Origin: Flavobacteriales bacterium UBA1494
GTDB lineage: Bacteria; Bacteroidota; Bacteroidia; Flavobacteriales_E; Vicingaceae
NCBI GenBank assembly: GCA_905182175.1
Contig: CAJJAT010000006.1
Location: forward strand, 33,521 to 97,520
Length of the DNA: 64,000 bases
Reading direction: 5' to 3'
A program made the translations under genes and the position numbers. The notes beneath the pieces were generated by a model. It was not told the origin of the DNA and did no database searches. It saw only the letters and a list, made by a program, of their open reading frames with translations. This document shows, piece by piece, positions 53,901 through 62,975 of the stretch (positions are counted from its first letter, which is position 1; every line of letters starts with the position of its first letter).

Positions 53901-56171
53901 AGGAAAAGTTACGTTTAACGGACTACAACCGGAATCCGGTACCGATAGGAAAGTAAATATCGGTTCGGGATAAATTTGAACCGTTCGAGTTGTGGTATCT
54001 CTACAACCATCCTGAGAAGTAACTATCTGCTGCACTTGATAGTTGTTGATAAACAATGTGAGATTCTGAAAAATATGGGTTGGATTAGTGTCGTTAACAA
54101 CAGTTGTCCCATCTCCAAAATTCCAAAAGTAATTTAAACTGTCTCCTAGCGTTGTATTCGTGAAGTTTACCGTAACGGGGCCGCAATCAACCACCGCGTC
54201 AGAAGTAAAAGATGGCGTTGGAACTGGAAAAACAGTTACTGTATCTCTTGTTGTGTCTGTACAACCAAATGGTGTATAGGCAACCATTTGAACAACAAAG
54301 GAAGTATCAAAGTTGCCCGAATTTACGTACGTATGAAAAGTATCTCTTGCAAAGACCGAAGGCCTCCCGTCTCCAAAGTTCCACAAGAAACTAGTGGAAT
54401 TTATTGATGATTGATTGGTGAAATTAACAGTCAATCTAGAGCAACCATTCTTTAGATTTACAACAAAACTAGCTGTGGGTTTATTCTCAACCGTAACCTG
54501 AATTTCAGCAGTATCTGCACAAAATCCGTTGGTGACAATTTGCCGAACGGTATAGGATCCGAAGGCAGTATACAAGTGAGTTGGGTTCTGGAGTGTTGAA
54601 GTTACACCATCACCAAAAGTCCAATTGTAATTTGTAATTGGATTACCACCTGAGGTGGACAAGTCGGTAAAAGTTGCATTTGTATTCAGACAGACCGAAT
54701 TAACTGTAAAATTTGCGACCGGCGTTTCTCGCACTCTTACTTGTTGCGTTCGTGTGTCGGAACAACCTCTAGTGTTGGCGACGGTTAATGTCACTGTATA
54801 TGTTCCTAGACCGGAATAAAACTGGCTTGGAGGAATCATACCATTGAATGTATTCCCATTTCCGAAGTTCCAATTGTAGGCTGAAATACTTCCAGAAGAA
54901 GTACTTGTAAAAACAACATTCATGCTATCGCAATCATTGTTTCTGTCGAAATTAAAATCAGCATCAGGACTTGGTAAAACATGCAACTCAACATCTGCTG
55001 TATCGTTGCAACCTTGAGCTCCGTTAATGTCTGCAACCAGTTGAATGGTATAATCTCCTGTTGTGTTGTATGTTCTTGTTTTATTGTTCCCACTTTGAGT
55101 TTGAAAGCCCGAACCTAGATCGTAGTTCCAACGGAAACGATTTGCTCCACCAAAGGAACCATTAATAAACGTTACGTTTTCGCCTTCACAAATGGTGTCT
55201 TTGTTTGAAGTTATAACCGCCGTTGGCCCGTTTGTTATCTGAATAGCGATGGTTTAATCATCTATTCCACAAAAACTGCTATCTTGCAAAGTAACAGCAT
55301 ACGTTCCAACTCCAGGATATCCAATTGGCGGGGGATTAATAATGGGGGGATTCCAAGCTCTCCATTCAATAATTGAATCTCTTCCTAATCCCCAATAATT
55401 TCCAAAATTCCATCTTTCAAAACGTTGAGATTAGTTTCCTTCAGGGAAACAATTTCGTACAGTTGAATTCGTGTATTGAACAATTGAATCGGGATAACAC
55501 AACAAATTGTTAGAAGGTGTAATTCGAGCTTCATCCAAATCCCATACCTCCAAAGGAAAGAAAGAAGCAGTCGAAGAACCGCAAAAATTAGTAGCAGTTA
55601 GCGTAACATTTAATTCGCAACTTTGAACACCTACACCAGGCAAATAAGTGTCTGTTACAGTGGCACCTAAGTTATTAAAGTCATATGTTTCTGTGGGGCT
55701 CCCGTCTCCAAAATCCCAAACAAATACTGTATTTGGAGAAACTTGAGTAGAACTATTAATAAATCGAAATTGAACTGAAGTACAGCCGAAATTATCGTCA
55801 CCTGCTGGTAATTGTATAGAAGCAAGTGGATTCCGCTCAAGAACTACCAGTCCATTTATTGTGCAACTAGTGGAATTGTCTGTAATTGTGATGTTGTAAC
55901 AGGCAGTCGCAGCCGCATAAATGTGTGAAATACTCGTTCCAACTAGTAAACTTACACCAGTTATGTTTGGCGAACCATCTCCCCAAACAACAGTGTAGTT
56001 GCCCATATTTCTATCCTGTTGAATAAAAACCGTGTAATCACCCGGAATACAAGAAATAAACTCAGGATTATCTGAGAATACTCCAGTGCCGTCCAACACC
56101 TCTAGACACTGGGCTTGAACAAAATGACCAAATAAAAAGCAAAGCGAAGTGAGTAGTACCTTTTTCAGCAT
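50910..56171 (-). pseudogene. Giant PKD-repeat / TPR / PD40 surface protein, one frame with five internal stops
   Basis: From ATG 56171 (signal peptide LLTSLCFLFGHFVQAQ) to TGA 50910-50912 the same frame codes for about 1,750 residues without any frameshift, but with stops at 55431 (TAA), 55254 (TAA), 52794 (TAA), 52014 (TAA) and 51102 (TGA). It holds about a dozen PKD-like units marked by WNFGDG-type and GCSPLNVNF motifs. The last PKD unit breaks off after EGCSPF and fuses to TPR-like helices (FWEGETLYKNGDLPNAINQW) and then PD40 beta-propeller repeats (GFDLYRVSK, GKTLYFSSKG). No T9SS sorting domain is present. Known systems pair such a protein with PorP/SprF. Confidence 0.85.
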
Positions 56172-56244
56172 AATATATTCTATGAAAATCTGCAATTGAA
56201 AGTTATAGAAAAAACTAGGTTTCTACTCTAAAGATTACAGTTAA

Positions 56245-58032
56245 CTAAACAGAAGATTTTGCCTCTAAGCTTAACTTTTTCAACATTAGCTTTCTAATGT
56301 ATTTGACGGGAGCGCTGCCGTAGCTTAGAAAATCTTCATGGAAAGTTTTCAAGTCAAATTTTTCTCCCATTATTTCTTGAAGTTCCTCTCTCAGCTGCAT
56401 TATTTCGTAAAAACCCGTAAAGTAACTGCACAACTGCACTTGAGACAGCCTTGCCCTTCTCCACTTTCCTTCTGCTTCTGATTTTTCTTGAAATGCCTCT
56501 GTCATCAACAGTTGCATTGCATCTTCTTCTGTAAAATCCAATACCTGAATTCCATAATCTAAAATAGTATTGCAAACCGTTCTTAAGTTCCACTTGTAAT
56601 ACATCAATCCCATTTCAAGGTTATCACCTCCATAGCCTGCTTCTAACATCATTCGTTCGGTATAAACCGCCCAGCCTTCAATCATTGCACCATTGCCCAT
56701 AATGCTTTTGATTAAACTTGGCGACTGATTGCTGTATACTAACTGTGTATAATGCCCGGGAATAGCTTCGTGAATATTTAGAATTTGTAGGGTATAATTG
56801 TTGTATTCTCTCAAATAACTCTCAGCCTCAGCTTCTGTGTAATGGTCTAATGGAGTTACATTGTAATACGTTTCAGCATCTGCATCATACGGTCCAGGCG
56901 CTGAAATAGAAGCTCCTGCAAAACCTCTCATGTATTCCGGAGTTTCACGAACTACAAGTGGCTTTTTAGAATCCAGCGTAATTAATTCATTATCATTTAC
57001 AAAGGCGACTAGTTCAGGAATTTGCTTTCGAATTGATGTCACAAATGAATCCCTATGAACATGTGTTTTCGCTACTTCGTCAATAACCAATTGAATTTGC
57101 ACAAAACGAGTACCAGGTTTTTCTGCCTCATTAAAGTATTTCTCCCATAACATATCTGAAAGACGAAACATTTTTTCATGTAAATCTCCCTTTTCATCAA
57201 CTGCTACTTCAAAAATTCCTTTAGCAGAATAAGCAGATTGTATTTCAGCATCAAATTTTTGACTGTATAGCTCTTCTCCTATTCTAAAACTCCTAAACGT
57301 AGTTGAATCGTATTCTTTGTCTAAATACTCAGTTTGTAGAAATACTTTATAACTCTCTATTGCTGCAATTGCTATGTCTATTTTTTGTTGAAATTTTATT
57401 TTAAATTCTTCATCTTTCGAAGAAGCATTTAAAGAGTCCACAAGGGTTTTATTAAAAATACTTTTTGATCCTTCTAATTGTTGCACAGCTAAGTTAGTGT
57501 GCACCTTAGTTGGTTGCTTTATATTTTTTTGTGCTTGCTCATAATATGCTACAACTTGTATTAATTTTTGATTAACATCCTCTAGTCGCTTTTCTAAGCT
57601 ATGCTTTTGGTAATTGATTACTTGAAAAAATGATCCACCTAGGTTATAAGAGGAAGGATTCCACTCCCCTGCTTTAAATAAATTTACATAAAAATCACTG
57701 CTCTTTAAATCATCTTCAATTAAATGATAATCAATCTTATCTGATTCCGATAAACTATCGTAATTAAACTTTTGAATCCGCTTTAACCAACTTCTGGTAA
57801 ATTGCAACTTGGCTTCTTTTCTTGCTTCGTTAGGAATAGGCAATTGTGCATCATACTTATGAACACCTTGGTAAGAAGCTGAGATCGGGTTTATTTCCCA
57901 CATCGCTTCAATAAACTCCGCTTTAAAAGTCCCAAAATCGAACTCACTCTCTACTTCAACTTCTTCCTTTCTATTTACTGAATTACATGCATATAAAACT
58001 GCAAGTAAACTAATAAGAACTACTCTTTTCAT
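56245..58032 (-). CDS. DUF885 family lipoprotein, putative M-type peptidase
   Basis: 595 residues. Lipobox AVLYAC, an N-terminal helical region, then the zinc-type motif HEAIPGH with ALA-like downstream EGWAVYTERMM, as in DUF885 proteins that are placed among M32/M3-like metallopeptidases. The fold is mostly helical. Probably periplasmic or surface-exposed and involved in peptide degradation. It diverges from the prolyl oligopeptidase gene, with about 120 bases between starts, which suggests a shared peptide-utilisation locus. Confidence 0.88.
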   Translation of the reverse strand: MKRVVLISLLAVLYACNSVNRKEEVEVESEFDFGTFKAEFIEAMWEINPISASYQGVHKYDAQLPIPNEARKEAKLQFTRSWLKRIQKFNYDSLSESDKIDYHLIEDDLKSSDFYVNLFKAGEWNPSSYNLGGSFFQVINYQKHSLEKRLEDVNQKLIQVVAYYEQAQKNIKQPTKVHTNLAVQQLEGSKSIFNKTLVDSLNASSKDEEFKIKFQQKIDIAIAAIESYKVFLQTEYLDKEYDSTTFRSFRIGEELYSQKFDAEIQSAYSAKGIFEVAVDEKGDLHEKMFRLSDMLWEKYFNEAEKPGTRFVQIQLVIDEVAKTHVHRDSFVTSIRKQIPELVAFVNDNELITLDSKKPLVVRETPEYMRGFAGASISAPGPYDADAETYYNVTPLDHYTEAEAESYLREYNNYTLQILNIHEAIPGHYTQLVYSNQSPSLIKSIMGNGAMIEGWAVYTERMMLEAGYGGDNLEMGLMYYKWNLRTVCNTILDYGIQVLDFTEEDAMQLLMTEAFQEKSEAEGKWRRARLSQVQLCSYFTGFYEIMQLREELQEIMGEKFDLKTFHEDFLSYGSAPVKYIRKLMLKKLSLEAKSSV

Positions 58033-58153
58033 GCTAAATAAATTTTCATCAAATATAGTCCAATGCTTTCTTTACTACAGTAATTCAAGCAATATAAATT
58101 GGCTTTTATCTATTTTGAAAAAGGCTTAAGTTTGGGGTTCAAATTTTAATTCC

Positions 58154-60340
58154 ATGAATAAAACAATATTCTTACTTGCCGGAACAATTGGATTTGTAGC
58201 GTGTGGCGAGAAAAAAAAATCAAAAACTAGTGAAATAGCTGTTGCTGAAAGAACGGAAATTAAGGTAAAAGCTTACCCTGAGGTGAGAAAAGACACCATA
58301 GTAGATGACTATTTTGGAACTGCCGTGGCTGACCCTTATCGCTGGCTAGAAAACGATACATCTGAAGAAACCGGTGCATGGGTAAAAGCACAAAACACAG
58401 TTACCTTCGATTACTTAAAGCAGATACCGTATAGAGAAGATTTAGAAAAGCGACTAACAGAACTTTGGAATTATGAGAAAGTAAGTGCACCGTTCAAGAA
58501 AGGCGATAATTACTTTATGTATAAAAACGACGGTATTCAAAACCAAAGTGTTTTGTACATTCAAAATGGTTTAGATGGGGAGCAAGAAGTATTATTAGAC
58601 CCGAACACTATGTCGGATGAAGGAACGACTTCGCTGAATGGAATGGGCTTCTCGAAAGATAATCGATACATGGCCTACGGAATTTCTAAAGCGGGCTCTG
58701 ATTGGGTAGAGATTAACGTAATGGATTTAGAAACAAAAACATTGCTGAAGGACAAGGTCGAATGGGTCAAATTCAGTGGAATTTCTTGGTATAAAAACGG
58801 ATTTTACTACAGTTCTTACGATCAACCAACTGAAGGTTCAGATTATTCCGGAAAAAATGAATTTCACAAAGTATATTACCATGCCTTAGGAACTGCGCAG
58901 GACGAAGATGAATTGGTATTTGAAGACAAAAAACACCCTCAACGAAATGCAGGAGCAGGTATTACCGACGATGAGCAATTCTTGATTGTTACTACATCAG
59001 AATCCACCAATGGTAATTCTTTGATGGTGAAGGATTTGAAAAATGAAGGAGACTTTATAACCTTAGTTGACAATTATGAAACAGACAACTACATTTTAGA
59101 CCATATAGGTGAAGGTAATTTTCTGATAAATACCAATTACTTGGCGCCAAACAATAGGATTTGTATTGTAAATATCGCTACTCCCACTCAAGAAAAATGG
59201 ACTGATTTTATACCAGAAAAAGACTATGTTTTAAGAGAAGTTTCCTTAGCAGGAGACAAAATGATTGCAAGTTACATGAAGAATGTACAATCAAAATTAG
59301 AAGTGTTCGATAAAACAGCAAAATACCTGTACGACATAGAATTACCGGGAATTGGAATTGCAGGTTTCAGTGGTGATAAAAAAGAGAACACGGCGTTTTT
59401 CTCTTATACATCTTACACTACCCCAACTGAGATTTACCGATACGACATTAAAACAAATAGTACAACTAATTTTTTCAAACCTAAAACAGCTTTTAATAAT
59501 GCTAATTACATCACTGAACAAGTGTTCTATATTTCAAAAGATGGCACACAAATTCCAATGTTTGTCACCCACAAAAAAGGACTAAAATTAGACGGAACCA
59601 ACCCTACTTTTTTATACGGTTATGGTGGTTTCAACATTAGCATTACTCCTCGATTTTCAGCGGTTAATACTGTCTTTTTAGAGCAAGGTGGTATTTATGC
59701 CGTAGTTAACTTACGTGGTGGAAGTGAATTTGGCGAAGATTGGCACACTGCCGGTTGGAGGTTAAACAAGCAAAATGTGTTTGATGATTTTATTGGGGCA
59801 GCAGAACACTTAATCAAGGAAAACTACACTTCCTCTGAAAAACTAGCCGTACATGGAAGATCTAATGGAGGGTTGCTAGCAGGTGCAGTAATGACACAGA
59901 GACCTGACTTAATGAAAGTAGCTATCCCGGGCGTTGGAGTGCTCGACATGCTACGCTACCATAAATTTACAATCGGTTGGGCCTGGGCCGGAGAATATGG
60001 AAGAAGCGATACAGACAAAGAAAATTTCGATAATCTGTATGCATACTCACCTTTACACAATGTAAAAAAAGGCGTGGAATATCCTGCAACAATGGTTGTA
60101 ACAGGAGACCACGACGATAGAGTTGTTCCGGCACATTCCATGAAGTTTATTTCTGAATTACAAGCGAAACACAAAGGAGACAATCCAGTATTTGTTAGAG
60201 TAGATGTAAATGCTGGACATGGAGCTGGCAAACCAACTGAAAAAGTTATTGAAGAGTGGGCAGATGTTTGGAGCTTTGTACTTTGGAATACAAATGCCAA
60301 TGTAAATTTTAATGCAAAAACTAATAAAAATGAAAAGTAA
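58154..60340 (+). CDS. Prolyl oligopeptidase family serine peptidase (S9), lipoprotein
   Basis: 728 residues. Lipobox-like TIGFVAC (Cys17), a seven-bladed propeller region opening with VADPYRWLENDTSEET, and a C-terminal hydrolase domain with catalytic Ser in HGRSNGGLLAG, Asp in VTGDHDDRVVPAHS and His in VNAGHGAGKPTEK. It cleaves short proline-containing peptides in the periplasm. The next gene starts 11 bases before its stop, indicating coupling with a lipoprotein of unknown function. Confidence 0.94.
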   Translation: MNKTIFLLAGTIGFVACGEKKKSKTSEIAVAERTEIKVKAYPEVRKDTIVDDYFGTAVADPYRWLENDTSEETGAWVKAQNTVTFDYLKQIPYREDLEKRLTELWNYEKVSAPFKKGDNYFMYKNDGIQNQSVLYIQNGLDGEQEVLLDPNTMSDEGTTSLNGMGFSKDNRYMAYGISKAGSDWVEINVMDLETKTLLKDKVEWVKFSGISWYKNGFYYSSYDQPTEGSDYSGKNEFHKVYYHALGTAQDEDELVFEDKKHPQRNAGAGITDDEQFLIVTTSESTNGNSLMVKDLKNEGDFITLVDNYETDNYILDHIGEGNFLINTNYLAPNNRICIVNIATPTQEKWTDFIPEKDYVLREVSLAGDKMIASYMKNVQSKLEVFDKTAKYLYDIELPGIGIAGFSGDKKENTAFFSYTSYTTPTEIYRYDIKTNSTTNFFKPKTAFNNANYITEQVFYISKDGTQIPMFVTHKKGLKLDGTNPTFLYGYGGFNISITPRFSAVNTVFLEQGGIYAVVNLRGGSEFGEDWHTAGWRLNKQNVFDDFIGAAEHLIKENYTSSEKLAVHGRSNGGLLAGAVMTQRPDLMKVAIPGVGVLDMLRYHKFTIGWAWAGEYGRSDTDKENFDNLYAYSPLHNVKKGVEYPATMVVTGDHDDRVVPAHSMKFISELQAKHKGDNPVFVRVDVNAGHGAGKPTEKVIEEWADVWSFVLWNTNANVNFNAKTNKNEK

Positions 60341-60866
60341 AACCGGAACTGTGCTTTTAGCACTCGTAATTATGAGCAGCTTTGGGTGCAAAGAGTTAGA
60401 AAAACTAACTCAATTCACAATGAGTTTTAATAGTAAAATAACTATTCCATCTACCTCTATTGTAGATTTGCCAGTTAGTGTAAGAACACCTGCTATCCCT
60501 ACAAATTCAGAAGCTTTGTTTTCGCAGAATGAAACCAACGCGGCGTCTATTGATGAAATACAATTGCAATCGATGACACTGACAATTGACAACCCTGCAA
60601 ATAGTACTTTCAATTTCTTCAAATCTGTGGAAGTGTTTATGGATGCTGATGGACTTTCGGAAGTTTCATTGGGCTCAAAAACCGATGTAGTAGATGGTTT
60701 AATTAGTTTGGATTTAACAACAACAGGCGCAAATATAAAAGAATACATACTAAGAAATGAATTCACAATTCGAGTGCAGACAACAACAGACGAAACAATA
60801 AATAGCGACCATGAAATAAATATAAATACTGTATTTTTTGTTGATGCTAAAATATTAGGGCAGTAA
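60330..60866 (+). CDS. Hypothetical lipoprotein
   Basis: 178 residues from ATG 60330 (an in-frame ATG at 60312 adds six residues). Lipobox MSSFGC, then beta-strand-rich sequence with ITIPSTSIVDLPVSVRTPA and a C-terminal HEININTVFFVDAKIL. No family recognised. The overlap with the S9 peptidase and a 31-base gap to the next gene suggest an operon of peptidase, lipoprotein and outer-membrane protein. Confidence 0.8.
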   Translation: MKSKTGTVLLALVIMSSFGCKELEKLTQFTMSFNSKITIPSTSIVDLPVSVRTPAIPTNSEALFSQNETNAASIDEIQLQSMTLTIDNPANSTFNFFKSVEVFMDADGLSEVSLGSKTDVVDGLISLDLTTTGANIKEYILRNEFTIRVQTTTDETINSDHEININTVFFVDAKILGQ

Positions 60867-60897
60867 AGCACAGTTTTAAACTCAGAATACCATCAAA

Positions 60898-62109
60898 GTG
60901 TTGAAACCACTCTTATTTAGTATCGTGCTCTTTGCCATGTTCACTCACTCCTTTTCACAAAAGATATCGGACAGTTTAGCTAGGTTTTCTGTATCACATG
61001 CAAATACCTTATCGGTGCATCCGTTTGGTATATTCATGTCTAGGATAAATACTAATTTTCAGTTAAAAGCAGACAAAAATTTGTCTGTAACAGCGAATAT
61101 ATCCGGCGGAAACATATGGCTACAGAGGGTTAAATCTGACTCTCCAATTAATAAGTCTGACAGAAATGAAGTTAGCAAGCTGAATTGGTACAATAGAGAT
61201 GGTATGATTGCATTTTTGAATAATGCTCCAACAAAAACGACAAAATTTGAGGCGGATGGAGTAATTCGATTGTATCAGATTCAATTGAATCTCCCTCTAT
61301 CAGATCAGCATGAAATTAAAGTTAACTCACGAATGTTCTCACTCGATGGAGGAAAGATACCCACCTCTATAGTAACAAACGATGAATTAATTGAATGGTT
61401 TCATTCCAATGTTGCTGGTGGTGAAAATCCTTTCGCAAGAAAAGCATTTGAATATGATCAAGCAAAGATCCGATACTCTGATGAAGAGGGTAAAACCTTT
61501 CAAATAAACTCGGGTGACTTTATTTTTTCTGGTATTGATTTATCTTACTATTACTATCCTCAATTTAAGTCTCTGGAAGAAAGGAGTATTTACACCAACT
61601 TTGGTGCCCAAGTTGGCGCTAATTTAAATGATATCAACCCCTCATTCGACTTGGGACTTAACGGAACTATTATAAAAAGCATTCACCTTGAAAGAGAACG
61701 CAGATTCAATGTTGGATTGAGTGTTGGAGCAATGAGGATGCAAGTTCTAGAGTATGGCGAGGCGGTGCAACTCATTACTAGAAAAAACTTAGTTAACTCA
61801 GAGTTTTTGTTCGAGTACTTGAAACACTATAAAAATAAAAGTTTACTCTCATTTGCTGTGAGTTGGATTACCCAAAACTCATTCAATAAAAAATCAGACT
61901 TTGAAACTATTATTCTTGCAGGAGAAAGATCAACAAGTCACTGGCATCTCGCCCTTTCTCACTTATATGATATTAGAACATCTTATAATTTTATGATTTC
62001 TTATGCGAAAGGAGATTTCTCTTATTCAACCTATTTTAGAGAGGATTTTAGAGTAAATAATGCCCCAGATACTCAAGGAGGAATTGGAGTTAAATATTAT
62101 TTCAAGTAA
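60898..62109 (+). CDS. Hypothetical outer-membrane beta-barrel protein
   Basis: 403 residues from GTG 60898 (the next codon, TTG, is an alternative). A signal peptide (LFSIVLFAMFTHSFSQ) and many alternating amphipathic strands with aromatic girdle residues (SGIDLSYYYYPQF, GFSYSTYF-like GDFSYSTYFREDF) ending in GGIGVKYYFK suggest a barrel, a DUF3187-like arrangement. Function unknown. Probably the last gene of the S9-lipoprotein operon. Confidence 0.7.
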   Translation: MLKPLLFSIVLFAMFTHSFSQKISDSLARFSVSHANTLSVHPFGIFMSRINTNFQLKADKNLSVTANISGGNIWLQRVKSDSPINKSDRNEVSKLNWYNRDGMIAFLNNAPTKTTKFEADGVIRLYQIQLNLPLSDQHEIKVNSRMFSLDGGKIPTSIVTNDELIEWFHSNVAGGENPFARKAFEYDQAKIRYSDEEGKTFQINSGDFIFSGIDLSYYYYPQFKSLEERSIYTNFGAQVGANLNDINPSFDLGLNGTIIKSIHLERERRFNVGLSVGAMRMQVLEYGEAVQLITRKNLVNSEFLFEYLKHYKNKSLLSFAVSWITQNSFNKKSDFETIILAGERSTSHWHLALSHLYDIRTSYNFMISYAKGDFSYSTYFREDFRVNNAPDTQGGIGVKYYFK

Positions 62110-62429
62110 ACTATTTCACATTGCGGAAATTAGCAGATAATCACCTGGCATAAGAACGATAAGCCTCTTTTTATTACTCCTAACTTACTTTTTAGCCTAG
62201 TCTCAAGATAAGTAAAGTAAATTCAACTCATGATAAAGAGTGGATACTAAAATCTATAGCCACAGATCAAGCTCATTTTTGAAACTCCCCTCTCCGCGTA
62301 AAAAAAAGATTTTTTAATTGTGATGCCAATTTTAACTCTTACGGCGGCGCCTGTTGTTCACGACGAACAAATTTACTCCAACTTTAAAAAGTTCCAAAAT
62401 AATAATCGTTGGATAGTTAATGTTATTCC

Positions 62430-62960
62430 AATTGTAAGTTGCATGGGTGGGGAAAAGCGCTAATTGGAGTTTCGACCCTACTACTTGCAAGAGGAGTTAT
62501 ATTTGAGAATAAAAAAACTAAGAGAACCGCCTTTATAAGCTATCAAACATTTATTCATACAGGAATTGTTGTGCAAGTTATGAAGCTCTTCTCGTTTGAC
62601 AGCGACCTAATGTTGAAAACCGAACAGATAAGTGGAATGGACCTCTAGACATATTTATGCACTACCCCAACTCTTTTTTGCGATACAATTCATTCCCTCG
62701 GGTCTCGTCATTATGGCTTGGGAATTCGCGACGGTAATTTTTGAGCAATACAAGGAACACAACAGATGGGTTCCTTACATCCGCTAAACGCCGGCATCTG
62801 CTGCAGAAGTTTCAAGAGTCACGGAATGCAGCAATTGACTTTCTGATGTAATTACCTGAAGAAGTATAGGTTACGCCATTGGGTAAGTATATCACCAGAA
62901 TACAAATTGGAAGTAACTGCCAAGCTTTGGCAGTAATAATACCAGAGCTTGTTTGATTTA
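62430..62960 (+). pseudogene. Decayed PAP2-superfamily phosphatase
   Basis: Ordered fragments in two frames: GKALIGVSTLLLARGVIFEN and KTKRTAFISYQTFIHTGIVV; RPNVENRTDKWNGPLDIFMH; FIPSGLVIMAWEFATVIFEQ and YKEHNRWVP; SAAEVSRVTECSN then TGA then LSDVI; GYAIGKYITRIQIGSN. These match PAP2 motif 1 (KxxxxxxRP), motif 2 (PSGH, here PSGL) and motif 3 (SRxxxxxHWLSD, here SRVTECSN*LSD). The TGA replaces the Trp of HWLSD, again TGG-to-TGA. Frameshifts and loss of catalytic His confirm a dead gene. Confidence 0.75.
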
Positions 62961-62975
62961 CCAATTCTAAATAAA

